Shown here: in pieces, positions 20,745 through 29,875 of the stretch
How the letters are laid out: each line of letters starts with the position of its first letter
Position numbering within the stretch: the first letter of the stretch is position 1
Source: Martensiomyces pterosporus
Lineage: Eukaryota; Kickxellomycota; Kickxellomycetes; Kickxellales; Kickxellaceae
DNA length: 64,000 bases
NCBI GenBank assembly: GCA_025201845.1
Contig: MU603929.1
Span: 125,981-189,980 of the forward strand
Direction: 5' to 3'
Notes under the pieces: generated by a model
Databases searched by the model: none
What the model saw: only the letters and a program-made list of their open reading frames with translations
Told to the model about the DNA's origin: nothing
Position numbers and translations under genes: made by a program

Positions 20745-21617
20745 ATGTCTGCTTTCGCCTCAAAGGGATTCAACGCCAATGCCTACCTGGCCCTACGCCC
20801 AACATACAGCCGTGCACTCCTGCAGTGGCTATTGGCGTACCATGCAGGCCCCAGAACCGCCGCGGCCGACATTGCCTGCGGCCCAGGCACCTTCACCACC
20901 GACATCTTGCCTGCATTCGGCCACGTAATCGGCGTCGACCCCTCACCCAGCATGATCGCCTCGGCTCAAGAAGACGCGCGTGCCCAGGGCCTCACAAACG
21001 TCGAGTACAAGCAAGGGTTCGGCGAGCACCTTCCGATCGAATCCAACTCCATCGACTTTATGACTGTGATGGAAGGAGCGCACTGGTTCAGAATCACTGA
21101 TTTCCTCAACGAGGCTCTGCGTGTGCTGCGCCCAGGAGGTACCTTGGCGCTAGTGGGCTACAGCTACCCCGAGATTGCCAACTGGCCAGAGTCGATGAAG
21201 GGCAGTGAGTTTGCGCGCAGGCTGGCGACGGATGAGGACAAGCTCATGCAATACTGGGATAAAGGCCTTGCGCTGCTAGAGACGGCCTATGCGCCATTTT
21301 TGCCTAGCCTTAGGGAGCGTGGGTTTGACGACATCAGACATGTGGCGTTTCCTCAGAAACGGTGGGCAAGCGCTGTGGACGGCGTTGACGCTCTGCCAGA
21401 CAAGTGGATTGACTCGAAGGATATGCCTTTGGATGGATTCCGCGCGTATCTGAAGACCTGGTCCGCCTACAAGGCGTGGAAGGACGCCCACCCCAATGAG
21501 GAAGACATCCTGGATGCGTATTTTGACAAGAGGCAGCAGGATCTAGGCAAGGATGGCAATGAACAGGTCACCATTGAGTGGCCGCACTTTGCGATTGTTG
21601 CGCGCAAGCCGCTCTAG
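20745..21617 (+). CDS. SAM-dependent methyltransferase, TMT1/CRG1-like, copy 1
   Basis: A 290-residue class I methyltransferase. Motif I is ADIACGPGTFTTDIL, followed by the acidic ribose-binding end of strand 2 (GVDPSP) and the post-motif EGAHWF typical of the family that includes yeast trans-aconitate methyltransferase Tmt1 and Crg1, which act on small carboxylates or lipid-like drugs. The frame is open 49 codons further upstream, but that part is Pro/Thr-rich and unlike the paralogue, so the ATG at 20745 is preferred. The gene is followed 590 bp later by a diverged tandem copy on the same strand. Substrate cannot be read from sequence. Confidence 0.85.
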   Translation: MSAFASKGFNANAYLALRPTYSRALLQWLLAYHAGPRTAAADIACGPGTFTTDILPAFGHVIGVDPSPSMIASAQEDARAQGLTNVEYKQGFGEHLPIESNSIDFMTVMEGAHWFRITDFLNEALRVLRPGGTLALVGYSYPEIANWPESMKGSEFARRLATDEDKLMQYWDKGLALLETAYAPFLPSLRERGFDDIRHVAFPQKRWASAVDGVDALPDKWIDSKDMPLDGFRAYLKTWSAYKAWKDAHPNEEDILDAYFDKRQQDLGKDGNEQVTIEWPHFAIVARKPL

Positions 21618-22208
21618 ATTAAACTGCAGCGGCGCTTGGCTGTATTTTCTCTTTGTTTTGATACACATTGGAGGCAGGCTGGTCTCCGCTTAAACCATGC
21701 TGCCGCAAGCGCATATTTTGCAGGAGACATATGCGGATGTAGGTGGGTAAACTGATTACCCCTCAACCACGCAACTTGCAAGGCGCAATTCAGAAAAATG
21801 CGTGGCAAGTTCCTGAGCTTGTTAGTGACTCTTACCGCAGCATACAGAGCGATATTTACCAACACGTTGTCTGTTCCATGTCACTAGAATCGAAGCACAA
21901 AGCAGCGAAAAAGCAGTCTAGCTACAACTCATTACACACGTCACGGATAAACAGTTTTCCCCCATTGCTGCTGCGCAGTGTTCATTGCCCAGAGCCTGTC
22001 CAAGAGTGACCCAGCTTCACTCCTGCTGTCGCACAACATCGCGCTGCTGCACCAGTATAAAAATGCCCGTGATGTCGAGGGTTGAGGATGGCCACCAAAC
22101 AGCAAAATCGTCCTTTTCTATCTTCAACTATAAACACGCCTGCTTTTCAGCACGCCTGCCCTCACTTTTATTACACATCACGGGTCTTTTCCCTCATTTT
22201 CCACAGCA
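21618..22208. other. Spacer with promoter of the second methyltransferase
   Basis: Non-coding spacer of about 590 bp with a TATA box at 22056-22063 and a C/T-rich leader before the next start codon. Confidence 0.5.
22056..22063 (+). promoter_or_regulatory. TATA box of methyltransferase copy 2
   Basis: TATAAAAA about 146 bp upstream of the ATG at 22209, a spacing shared with other genes of this window. Confidence 0.5.
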
Positions 22209-23093
22209 ATGGCGACATACAGCCAGACCACCTTCGACTCGTCAAACTACAACACCAACCGCCCGAGGTACAAGGACTCGCTGGTTGATACAATTGTGTC
22301 CTTCCACCAGCGCACACCAGACGCAGCAACAGATCTTGCTGTTGATGTCGCCACAGGCACTGGGATCTTTGCCCGCCAGCTGCAACGCAGTTTCAGCAAG
22401 GTAATTGGCACAGACATTTCAGCCACCATGCTCCAGAGCGCACGCGCAGCCAACGCTGATGCCAGCCCCATTGAATTCGTCCAAACTCCGGCCGAAGACC
22501 TCTCCTTCCTGGCCACCAACTCTGTTGACGTCATCACCGTGGCGACGGGCGCACACTGGTTTGATATTGACAAGTTTGTCAGCGAGGCGCAGCGTGTCCT
22601 AAAGAAAACAGGAACGCTGGTGATATTTGGGTACACTGGGTTTGCGCACTTCGTCGACTACCCGCAGTGCGACGCGATATTGAAGGACTTTGGCCTGGGC
22701 GACGAAGGACTGGGCCCGTTCTGGGACAAGGGGCGCGAGGTACTCGTTGAGGGATACAGAAAGTACATTCCCGCGCTGGTGGCTGGCAAATGGCAAGGCA
22801 TCGTGCGCCAGATCCACCCCGACACGATTGAGGGAGAACCGTCGGCGCAGTTCCCGCCAGTCGTGTTGGCGGAGCCTTCTGTCATGCAGTTTAACGCCAG
22901 CTGGCGCACTCTGGAGGAATTCTTTTCGACCTGGTCCGCACCAGTCAATTACCACAAGAAATACCCCGATCGCGAGGACATTGTCAAGGCTACCATTGGG
23001 GCCTTGATGGCAGCGGCCGGAGCCACCGACAAGGAGGAGCGCCTGAACATGGAGTGGGAGGAGGTGCTGCTGGTGTGCCATCCGCCAAGCTGA
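22209..23093 (+). CDS. SAM-dependent methyltransferase, TMT1/CRG1-like, copy 2
   Basis: A 294-residue class I methyltransferase. Motif I reads AVDVATGTGIFARQL, the strand-2 acidic end is GTDIS, and TGAHWFD matches EGAHWF of the upstream copy. Both proteins also share the WDKG(L/R) segment before an aromatic C-terminal half. The two copies are clearly paralogous but well diverged, so the duplication is not recent and substrates may differ. The start is the first ATG after the TATA box and leader. Likely cytosolic small-molecule methyltransferase; the substrate is unknown. Confidence 0.85.
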   Translation: MATYSQTTFDSSNYNTNRPRYKDSLVDTIVSFHQRTPDAATDLAVDVATGTGIFARQLQRSFSKVIGTDISATMLQSARAANADASPIEFVQTPAEDLSFLATNSVDVITVATGAHWFDIDKFVSEAQRVLKKTGTLVIFGYTGFAHFVDYPQCDAILKDFGLGDEGLGPFWDKGREVLVEGYRKYIPALVAGKWQGIVRQIHPDTIEGEPSAQFPPVVLAEPSVMQFNASWRTLEEFFSTWSAPVNYHKKYPDREDIVKATIGALMAAAGATDKEERLNMEWEEVLLVCHPPS

Positions 23094-23577
23094 ACTCCAG
23101 AAGAAACACCCGTTTATCCCGTGTTTTAATCTGATTATTAATTCCTGATCTTTGTCTGCTTCATGTGACCGCCTTTGCGAGCGAGTTTTCAACCACCGAG
23201 GATGGTGTTTCTGCCATCGGCTAATTCCGAGCTGAGGGGCTGTCCGATGATTAGCTGTCTCCTGCCGCTGCACCTTTGAACAGGGATGGGTTATTTCTTT
23301 TGTTTGTCAGCTACTAACTCATCGGAATTTCCTTAGTGGACACGTGTGTGCGTGTGGGAAGAAAAGCAAGGCCGAGCAGGGCAGGGAGGGAGGGGGGAGC
23401 CCAGTGTTTTTTCTGCCGAGACTTGCTCCTCTCCACCGAGCCTCGGTGTTCGCCATTCGCATATAAAGCCAGCCCGAGACCCGAACAGCCTCTACGCTTT
23501 CCTCACCATCCACCACATTCTTCTTCTATCCACCACTCAGCTCTTGTTTTAGCACTTTTCAGCATCAGATAACACAA
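23094..23577. other. Spacer with promoter of the O-methyltransferase
   Basis: Non-coding spacer; it holds a TATA box at 23461-23467 and a pyrimidine-rich leader. Confidence 0.5.
23461..23467 (+). promoter_or_regulatory. TATA box of the O-methyltransferase gene
   Basis: ATATAAA 117 bp upstream of the ATG at 23578, followed by a C/T-rich leader. Confidence 0.55.
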
Positions 23578-24390
23578 ATGGCTTTTGAAACCACCTCCAA
23601 CCCTTCTCGCGAGCAGGTCGAGGCCGCCTCCGCCGACGAGCTTCGCACCTACTACGCGACCAAGGCATCCATCAACCCCAACCTCGCCATAGCCTCCATC
23701 CCGCCAACGATCAGCAAGGTGCACGAGGGCACGGTTGCCGAAGTCGGCGAGGATCTCTCGGAAATGGCCGTGTCCAACTACCAGGGAATCCTACAGGGGT
23801 TCTTCGTGGGCTTGACCAAGGCCAAGCGTGTCCTCGAAATCGGCACATTCACGGGCAGCTCGGCCATCTACTTTGCCACTGCGCTCAAGCGTAACGGCGT
23901 TGCTGGCGGCCCCGATGCCAATGGCCATAAGCCCGTCGTCGGTTTGGACATTAGCGAGAAGTATGCGCAGATTGCCAGAAACAACTTTGCCGAGGCTGGG
24001 CTTGACGACTACATCGAGGTCGTTGTTGGCAGCGCTCTGGAAAGCCTGGCAAAGCTGGAGGGCCAGACCTTTGACATCGCCTTCATTGATGCTGACAAGG
24101 CGGGATACAAGGCCTACTACGACGCCATCATCGAGAACAACCTCCTGGCCAAGGACGGCCTGTTTATAATCGACAACACGGCATTCAACTGCGTCACTCC
24201 ATACATCGACATTCCTGCTCCCGTGACCGATGACGCAGAGCCCCTGAACGTCCCCTTCAGCGGACACCCCCAGAGAAAACAGGTGGGCAAGGTTCTCCAC
24301 GAGTTCAACGAGTATGTTAAAGCGGACCCACGCACCGAAGTAGTCATGCTGCCCCTGTTCACCGGCATCACGCTTGCCCGCTTTGTCTAG
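23578..24390 (+). CDS. Cation-dependent O-methyltransferase (caffeoyl-CoA/catechol OMT family)
   Basis: The 270-residue product belongs to the small Mg2+-dependent O-methyltransferase family. Seen in sequence: motif I LEIGTFTGSSAIYFA, the strand-2 acidic residue in GLDIS, and the metal-ligand segments FIDADK and IIDNTAF (the Asp and Asp-Asn pair of the family). Length is slightly above the usual 220-250 because of an N-terminal extension. Such enzymes methylate catechol-type hydroxyls; the fungal substrate is not known. It follows two other methyltransferases on the same strand but is of a different family, so this is a neighbourhood rather than a tandem array. The start is the first ATG after the TATA box. 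Confidence 0.9.
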   Translation: MAFETTSNPSREQVEAASADELRTYYATKASINPNLAIASIPPTISKVHEGTVAEVGEDLSEMAVSNYQGILQGFFVGLTKAKRVLEIGTFTGSSAIYFATALKRNGVAGGPDANGHKPVVGLDISEKYAQIARNNFAEAGLDDYIEVVVGSALESLAKLEGQTFDIAFIDADKAGYKAYYDAIIENNLLAKDGLFIIDNTAFNCVTPYIDIPAPVTDDAEPLNVPFSGHPQRKQVGKVLHEFNEYVKADPRTEVVMLPLFTGITLARFV

Positions 24391-24424
24391 CTGCTTCAGC
24401 CATGCTTGCGGAAATTGGCAGATT

Positions 24425-24430
24425 AATAAA
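24425..24430 (+). terminator. AATAAA polyadenylation signal of the O-methyltransferase
   Basis: AATAAA 35 bp after the stop codon; a second AATAAA-like repeat follows within 10 bp. Confidence 0.5.
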
Positions 24431-24472
24431 GAGGAAATAAAACTCACTCGATGCAAAAAGCTGCAAAATAAA

Positions 24473-24546
24473 TGCTCACTACAGGGGTCGAACCTGTGAC
24501 CTACGCGTTATTAGCACGTCGCTCTAACCGACTGAGCTAAGCGAGC
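24473..24546 (-). tRNA. tRNA-Ile(AAU)
   Basis: The minus strand folds into a complete cloverleaf. The acceptor is GCTCGCT with AGTGAGC, the D arm GCTC/GAGC, the anticodon stem ACGTG/CGCGT around CTAATAA (anticodon AAT, U33 and A37 present), and the T arm ACAGG/CCTGT around TTCGACC, with discriminator A. Boxes A and B are intact and there is no intron. It sits 80 bp beyond the O-methyltransferase, transcribed toward it. Confidence 0.95.
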
Positions 24547-26138
24547 AGTCAACGGTGGAGATTGGAACCTGATCCGCTGCCACCTGCTGATCGCCGGAAT
24601 TATTACACACATAGGCCATCTAATTTCAGAGCGTTTGTGAATGCACGTTGTGTATCATTCGTGCTTTGTGGTTGACTCCAAACATTGGATTAAATGCAGC
24701 ACGTCTAATGCACACAGACACGCTACCGACACGTCGTCAGCTGAGCCTTCTCCTCAAAATGACCTCCACACCACTTGGCAGGTGGCATGAGCGCACCGCA
24801 GACATGCTCGTATTTTTATTACTGGAAACTGCACCAAGTAGCGGAAATGGGTATGTGATACATGGGTGCGCTGGTTGCTGCCAAAAACGCAACACCGAAT
24901 CACACACACAATGCCCACGCATGTGCTCTTCCGCACTTTAGCACCTTCAGCCCGGGCCTTTTGCCTCTGCAAGGTAAACCGAGGAGCACACCGTCCCTTT
25001 CAGGTCACCCAAATCATATGCATTGCAAGGTACTGGTTAACAAGCAGCACACCAATTGGTTGCCCGTTCATTCTTTTGTTGGGACGAAGGTGGCGGTTAT
25101 TTCTCTGGGAAAACGGAAAATAGCAGGGCGGGCAAATCGCTACAGACATGCCCTGGATTAGTAGCTGCTGGCGGGAGCTCGGGGTTCCACGCTGTAAGCC
25201 CCGTTGGGGGTGTGTTGACATGCGCTGCCTTTTCCTGTGCAAAGCCTGGCGGACAACGCCACTGGGAAACAACAGCGGGTAGATGTGAACCAGATCCGTG
25301 CCACCGCCGCCTTTTGGAAGTTGGCAAAAGGGGAGTGCAGTTGGTGCGCACAAACTGAAAGCAGCTGCCACGCCTGACCTCAGTTGGAGGGCGTAGATAT
25401 TGGATGGAGCATACCGCCGCCGCCACTAGTTGGCAGTGTGCTTGCTTATGATATGGAGTTAGCCAGCGTGGATATGCATTAGCAGTAGAGAATTTGTTAG
25501 TGCATGTGTGGCAAGAGCACAGCAACGAAGCAGACCCACCATGCAATTGGTCTTGACATTTGCCTTTTCTCTTTGTTCCCTGGCGGCCAAGAGAGAGCAG
25601 CCAGCATTCCAGTAGTGAGCTCTAGAACCTCTGGCGAGTCGTGCCTGTGGATGCGGAAAAATACTTGAAAAGGAGCTGTGCGGACAAGCTAGCAGGATCA
25701 GGCCACAAGGAGCGCGGCATGTTATTGTGTTCTGTGTGACATAGGCGGCGGATTCTATATTAATTAGCTCTTGCCGTCTGCCCCTGCCTTCCAAGCCCCA
25801 TGCCACTGGTTAGCTTGGCACACTGAACGCACTGGCTCATGTGTGCTAATCAGTTGTACAGTGAGGTGCACATATGAATGTTAATTGCACCTGAGATGCA
25901 TGAAAACAAGACAGGTTGCCAGCCAGACAGCATGTCTTGTTCCAAGCTGCGTGAATACGAACGACAGGCTTGTCTTTCAAAAGCATTGGACAAAATTGAC
26001 ACCTCATCGCAGATGCCTCTTCTGGAGCACACGAGGTATACGCAGGCGTTTTGCGTCCATCATTGATTGGCACCCAGGCTAATCTGGCATCCACTCAAAA
26101 CCGCCAGCAAGTGTGCCCTACATAAAACCTAAAGGGCT
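24547..26138. other. Intergenic 1.6 kb
   Basis: No confident gene. A 24-codon frame at 25541-25615 resembles a signal peptide but cannot be extended; see the rejected list. Remaining frames are short. Confidence 0.4.
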
Positions 26139-26537
26139 ATGGGCGCTTTTGCAGCGAGCATGATCAGTGGAATGGTTTACCAGGTGAGTCAGATCTGTTG
26201 TCGGTCTAGCTGGCTACCACCATCATGTACGGAGCGTAGAGCATTTATTGCTTTCCTGGCTATTGTGGCTGGTGTACATGCAAGATCGCCCCAGTTGCTT
26301 TTAAAGTGCCTCGCTAACTTGCAGTGGAATTCTTGCCAGCACATGTTCGGCGGAAAAGCGGTGGACAAAAGCAAGCATGCCGACCAGTACCACCTAGCAC
26401 CTTCGCCCATGGGCCATATAAACCCGCACTGTCAGGGTGAAGGGCGTCTGCGTGTGTATATTTGTGCTCTGAGCATGGGTCAAGCGGCAAGCGATCTCGC
26501 CTCCCCTAACAGCGCAAATACAGGGGGCTCCTGGTGA
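26139..26537 (+). CDS. Candidate small gene, possibly spliced (unknown function)
   Basis: An open frame of 132 codons starts at ATG 26139. Its first 15 codons end exactly at a consensus donor CAG|GTGAGT (26181-26189). A branch-like CTAAC and acceptor TTGCAG end at 26324. Removing this 141-nt in-frame intron leaves an 85-residue protein whose second exon reads convincingly (CQHMFGGKAVDKSKHADQYH) with two Cys and several His. The branch-to-acceptor distance is unusually short, and no family was recognised. The call rests on the splice consensus and the preserved frame only. Confidence 0.3.
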   Translation: MGAFAASMISGMVYQVSQICCRSSWLPPSCTERRAFIAFLAIVAGVHARSPQLLLKCLANLQWNSCQHMFGGKAVDKSKHADQYHLAPSPMGHINPHCQGEGRLRVYICALSMGQAASDLASPNSANTGGSW

Positions 26538-27195
26538 GTGTGGATCGCATCCATACGCGGGTGGAGCTGTGCTGTGGTATGATGCAAGTGTAAGCGGCTG
26601 CCAACCCACCCGCGTCTCCATCTTGGCTTATCAATTGGCTCGATAGTTTCCGTACTTTTTGGTGCTGCTCACCCGCCTTGCCAACACCGCTGAGCAAAAA
26701 AAAAAATCACCGGCAGCTTTCCACCTGCCCCCTTCCTGTGTTTGCACTCTGGCCTGTTCTCCCGTTGTGCGCATTCTTGAATCTATTAGCGCTTTTCATA
26801 GGGTACGACAACCGGAGCACAGAGGCCGGCCATGCGGACTTGGTTGCTTTTGTCTTCAAGGGCTGCTGAATTGTCCAAGACAAGGGGGCAGAAGCAGAGG
26901 CAGCGGCGGGTGCTGACATTGTTATATAAGCAGCAGGCGGCCCCAGCGTGTTTTGTCTCCCGCCTTCTATATCCTATACCAAGCCAAGCTAAAAGCAAAT
27001 TTTATCCTATTCTCTCTAGTGTATTGTTAATAGCCAGCACAGCTGCCTCACAAGCAAGACTGTTGGAATTGTCTTCCGATTATTACACATACTACTATTC
27101 ATTACCGTTATTCTATTTTACTTATCCCGCACACAGCACGCCATTGATAAGCACGTCAGCTGCATAATAACACCCACTCATTAGCAAGCCAAAAG
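26538..27195. other. Promoter region of the first sugar transporter
   Basis: Non-coding; includes a TATA box at 26923-26930 and, after it, an AT-rich leader of about 260 bp, long for this window. Confidence 0.45.
26923..26930 (+). promoter_or_regulatory. TATA box of sugar transporter 1
   Basis: TATATAAG 266 bp upstream of the ATG at 27196, implying a long 5' leader or a further start site downstream. Confidence 0.4.
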
Positions 27196-28728
27196 ATGAT
27201 CGATTCACGCACTCTGGGCGTCACCAAGTACCAGGCGTTCTGCACATTCCTGGCCGCCATTGGCAGCTTCAACTTTGGTTGGAACAACGGCTCCGTCAAC
27301 ATCCCTGGCGATGTTCTCCAGAACTGCGTCACCGGCCGCAAGTATTACGGGCCGTTCCCCTCGTGCATCTACGTCAAGTCCGGAACCGTCTGGGGCCTCG
27401 TTGTCGGCTGCTTCGCCATCGGTGCCATCATCGGCGCCGTCCTCTCCAACCCCGTCATTGACCGCAGGGGCTACAAATTCACTCTCACCTGGTTCGCTCT
27501 GCTCAACGTCGTCGGCGCTCTTCTCCTCTCGCTCACCACCAAGATCCCCCAGTTCATCATTGGCCGTCTTGTGGTTGGTGTTGCTGCCGGTGCTGCCAAC
27601 AACGCCATGGCCACTTATGTCTCCGACATGGCCACTCCTCGCGGCCGTAGCATCCTGGGTGGTGGCGTGCAGTTTGCCTGCAACCTGGGCATTATGCTTG
27701 ACAACGCCTTCGCCTTGGGGCTTGCTCCTCCCCCACGCTGGCGCATCCTTTTCGCCCTCACCGGTGTCTTTGGTCTGATCAACTTTGCTCTCTTCCCCTT
27801 CGCCCCCGAGTCTCCCAAGTGGCTCGTCTCCAAGGGCCGCATGGACGAGGCACGTGAGTCTCTGCAGAAGTTCCGTGCCGGTGCTGACATTGAGGAGGAG
27901 TTCAACGAGATGGTCCAGACCGATAAGGATAACAAGGAGCGCACTGCAGACGTCAGTGTCTGGCAGGTGATCCGCGGCAACACTCCCGACAACCTCCGCC
28001 ACCAGCTGATGGTTGTCTCTGCGCTCATGTTTTTCCAGCAGCTCTGCGGCATCAACGCTGTCATTTTCTACTCGACACAGATCATCAACAAGTCGACCCA
28101 CGACAACCCCGCCGACATTCCCACTCTTGCTCAGATTCTGTCCTTTGTCATATCCGTGGTTGCCCTGATCTTCACATTCATCGGTATGATCCTCGGCGCC
28201 TACTTTGGCCGCCGCACCCTGCTCATGTTCTCCCATCTCGCTATGGGCATCTTCTCCGCCATCATGGTCGCTGGCTCAGTCAAGGACATCACGGGTCTCG
28301 TTGTCACCATGGTGTTCCTCTTCAACGCCTTCTTCAACCTCGGTGTCGGCCCCATCCCGTGGGCCGCTGCGTCTGAGATGACTCCTCGCTACGCAATGAC
28401 TGCCATGTCGGCCATTGGCACTGGCATCGGATACACCTTTACCTTCGTGATTGGCGTGATCTTCCCTCCCATGCAGTCGGCGTGGGACAACTGGACATTC
28501 TTCTTCTTTATGGCGTGGAACCTTGTGGCCGTGGTTTTTGTGTTCTTCTTTGTTCCAGAGACCAAGGACCGCCGTATTGAGGACACTGTCAGAGTGCACT
28601 CGGTGGGCATCCACCTTGTCGTTGGCAGGAAGTGGAAGGTCAGCGCTGCCAGCGAGAAGGAGGATATGGCTCGCGTGGAGGCTGCTCAGACCCAGGAGGT
28701 TGCCCGCCCTGTTGGTGCCAGCTACTGA
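27196..28728 (+). CDS. MFS hexose transporter (sugar porter family), copy 1
   Basis: A 510-residue, 12-TM major facilitator of the GLUT/HXT type at the plasma membrane. Seen in order: FNFGWNNGSVN in TM1, the loop 2 signature RRGYKF, GRLVVGVAAG in TM4, PESPKWLVSKGRMDEA in the central loop, QQLCGINAVIFYS in TM7, GRRTLL in loop 8, GPIPWAAASEM in TM10 and PETKDR after TM12. All sugar-porter hallmarks are present except that the usual PETKG reads PETKD. The sequence immediately downstream encodes a close paralogue. Codon choice is strongly C-biased at third positions, consistent with high expression. Substrate is probably glucose or fructose; specificity is not readable. Confidence 0.93.
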   Translation: MIDSRTLGVTKYQAFCTFLAAIGSFNFGWNNGSVNIPGDVLQNCVTGRKYYGPFPSCIYVKSGTVWGLVVGCFAIGAIIGAVLSNPVIDRRGYKFTLTWFALLNVVGALLLSLTTKIPQFIIGRLVVGVAAGAANNAMATYVSDMATPRGRSILGGGVQFACNLGIMLDNAFALGLAPPPRWRILFALTGVFGLINFALFPFAPESPKWLVSKGRMDEARESLQKFRAGADIEEEFNEMVQTDKDNKERTADVSVWQVIRGNTPDNLRHQLMVVSALMFFQQLCGINAVIFYSTQIINKSTHDNPADIPTLAQILSFVISVVALIFTFIGMILGAYFGRRTLLMFSHLAMGIFSAIMVAGSVKDITGLVVTMVFLFNAFFNLGVGPIPWAAASEMTPRYAMTAMSAIGTGIGYTFTFVIGVIFPPMQSAWDNWTFFFFMAWNLVAVVFVFFFVPETKDRRIEDTVRVHSVGIHLVVGRKWKVSAASEKEDMARVEAAQTQEVARPVGASY

Positions 28729-29875
28729 GTAAGCGTCTAGGCAAAGCTCTAGAGCAATGTTTATTTCCTTAACCCTTTTCCTCTTCTTCACAGCTCCCCC
28801 TTGTATGTTCCCCCTATCTCTGCCTTTCTTTGTTTCTGCTCTTAACTCCTGAATAAAACGAAGCAAAAAGCATTCTAATCCTTTATTCGCCTGGTGGATG
28901 GACAGATTGCTTGCTGCAGTAATGTGATATTCCTTGTGTTGCAGAATCATACAGCCGAATACGGCGTACAGAAATGCATTGGTACCACCACGGAAACCGA
29001 TAAGCGCCGTTTGCGCTATCCCAACATCCATTTTCAGCCCAGATCGTGTTGTTGAGCCGGCAGCAGTTATGAATGGGGCGAATGCTGAGACCAGACCAAA
29101 GAGTCGCTCAGCGATTGTTGTGATCAGCGAAGAAACGGGGCATGGAGAAATGAATGGCACAAGATATGCTGCTCGCGGGCGAGTCAGCTATAGGAGTGCC
29201 TCCATGTAGATGGAATGGCTACTGCACAGGCAGCTGAGCTGGTTTGATGTTGGGCGTGGAGGCTGCGTATATGACCATCTCGAGCGCTCCCTAATCAACA
29301 TAATTGCTGCCACTATTGCATGGGTGCATATGGTATTCAGGAGAGGAATTGGCTTGCTAAAAGGTGCCTAGGCCGTGATACAGAGGCACAAATATCTGCA
29401 GGCCCGACCCAGCCCTGTTTAAATATCACGGAGCATAGATGGCTGCGGCTGATTCACAGTGCTCCCACCCTGGGCACTGCCTTTCTCTAATCTTGTCTTG
29501 GGTCGAATCACAAGTGGGCGAATGCATTCGCTCTCCGGTTTCTTGGATGCCTCTAAATTCACCCTGCCCCTGATCATTCGCATGCTATGTGCCAGGTGGG
29601 CCGTGTATTGAAGACCGGCATCCAGCACCTTTGCCCCACATGTGCTGTATGGCGAGGGACAGCACTGGCCTATACCCGCATGCTTCTTTCTCTGATTGCT
29701 AGCAGCCATGCTCGCCTAAAGTGCAGTATGTGAAAATGGCCACCGCTCCTTTGCATTTCTCTTCTCTTCTCTCACCTCTTGATCCTGCTCTTTTATTCTT
29801 CTTCTTCCTGTTTTTCAGCCTATTACACAGTATTCCACTAAAGCCGCATATCCACGCGTACAGCACAGAGATAGT
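28729..29875. other. Spacer between the two sugar transporters
   Basis: About 1.1 kb without a credible gene. It holds AATAAA at 28852-28857 (end of copy 1). A long minus-strand open frame overlaps copy 1 and runs into this spacer; it is a shadow of the codon bias. Confidence 0.5.
28852..28857 (+). terminator. AATAAA polyadenylation signal of sugar transporter 1
   Basis: AATAAA 124 bp after the stop codon. Confidence 0.45.

Noticed and set aside
22599..23273. Minus-strand frame of 224 codons opposite methyltransferase copy 2
   Set aside because: Shadow of the real gene; no domain and no plausible promoter.
25541..25615. 24-codon frame resembling a signal peptide followed by KR (a tiny secreted precursor or pheromone)
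   Set aside because: Too short, and no convincing downstream exon could be joined to the GTGAGC donor near its end.
27205..28236. Minus-strand frame of 343 codons inside sugar transporter 1
   Set aside because: An antisense shadow caused by strong third-position C bias; Gly/Asp/Glu-rich with no domain, fully overlapped by a conserved transporter.
28276..29160. Minus-strand frame of 294 codons overlapping the end of sugar transporter 1
   Set aside because: Most of it is antisense to the conserved transporter; the part in the spacer has no recognisable features.
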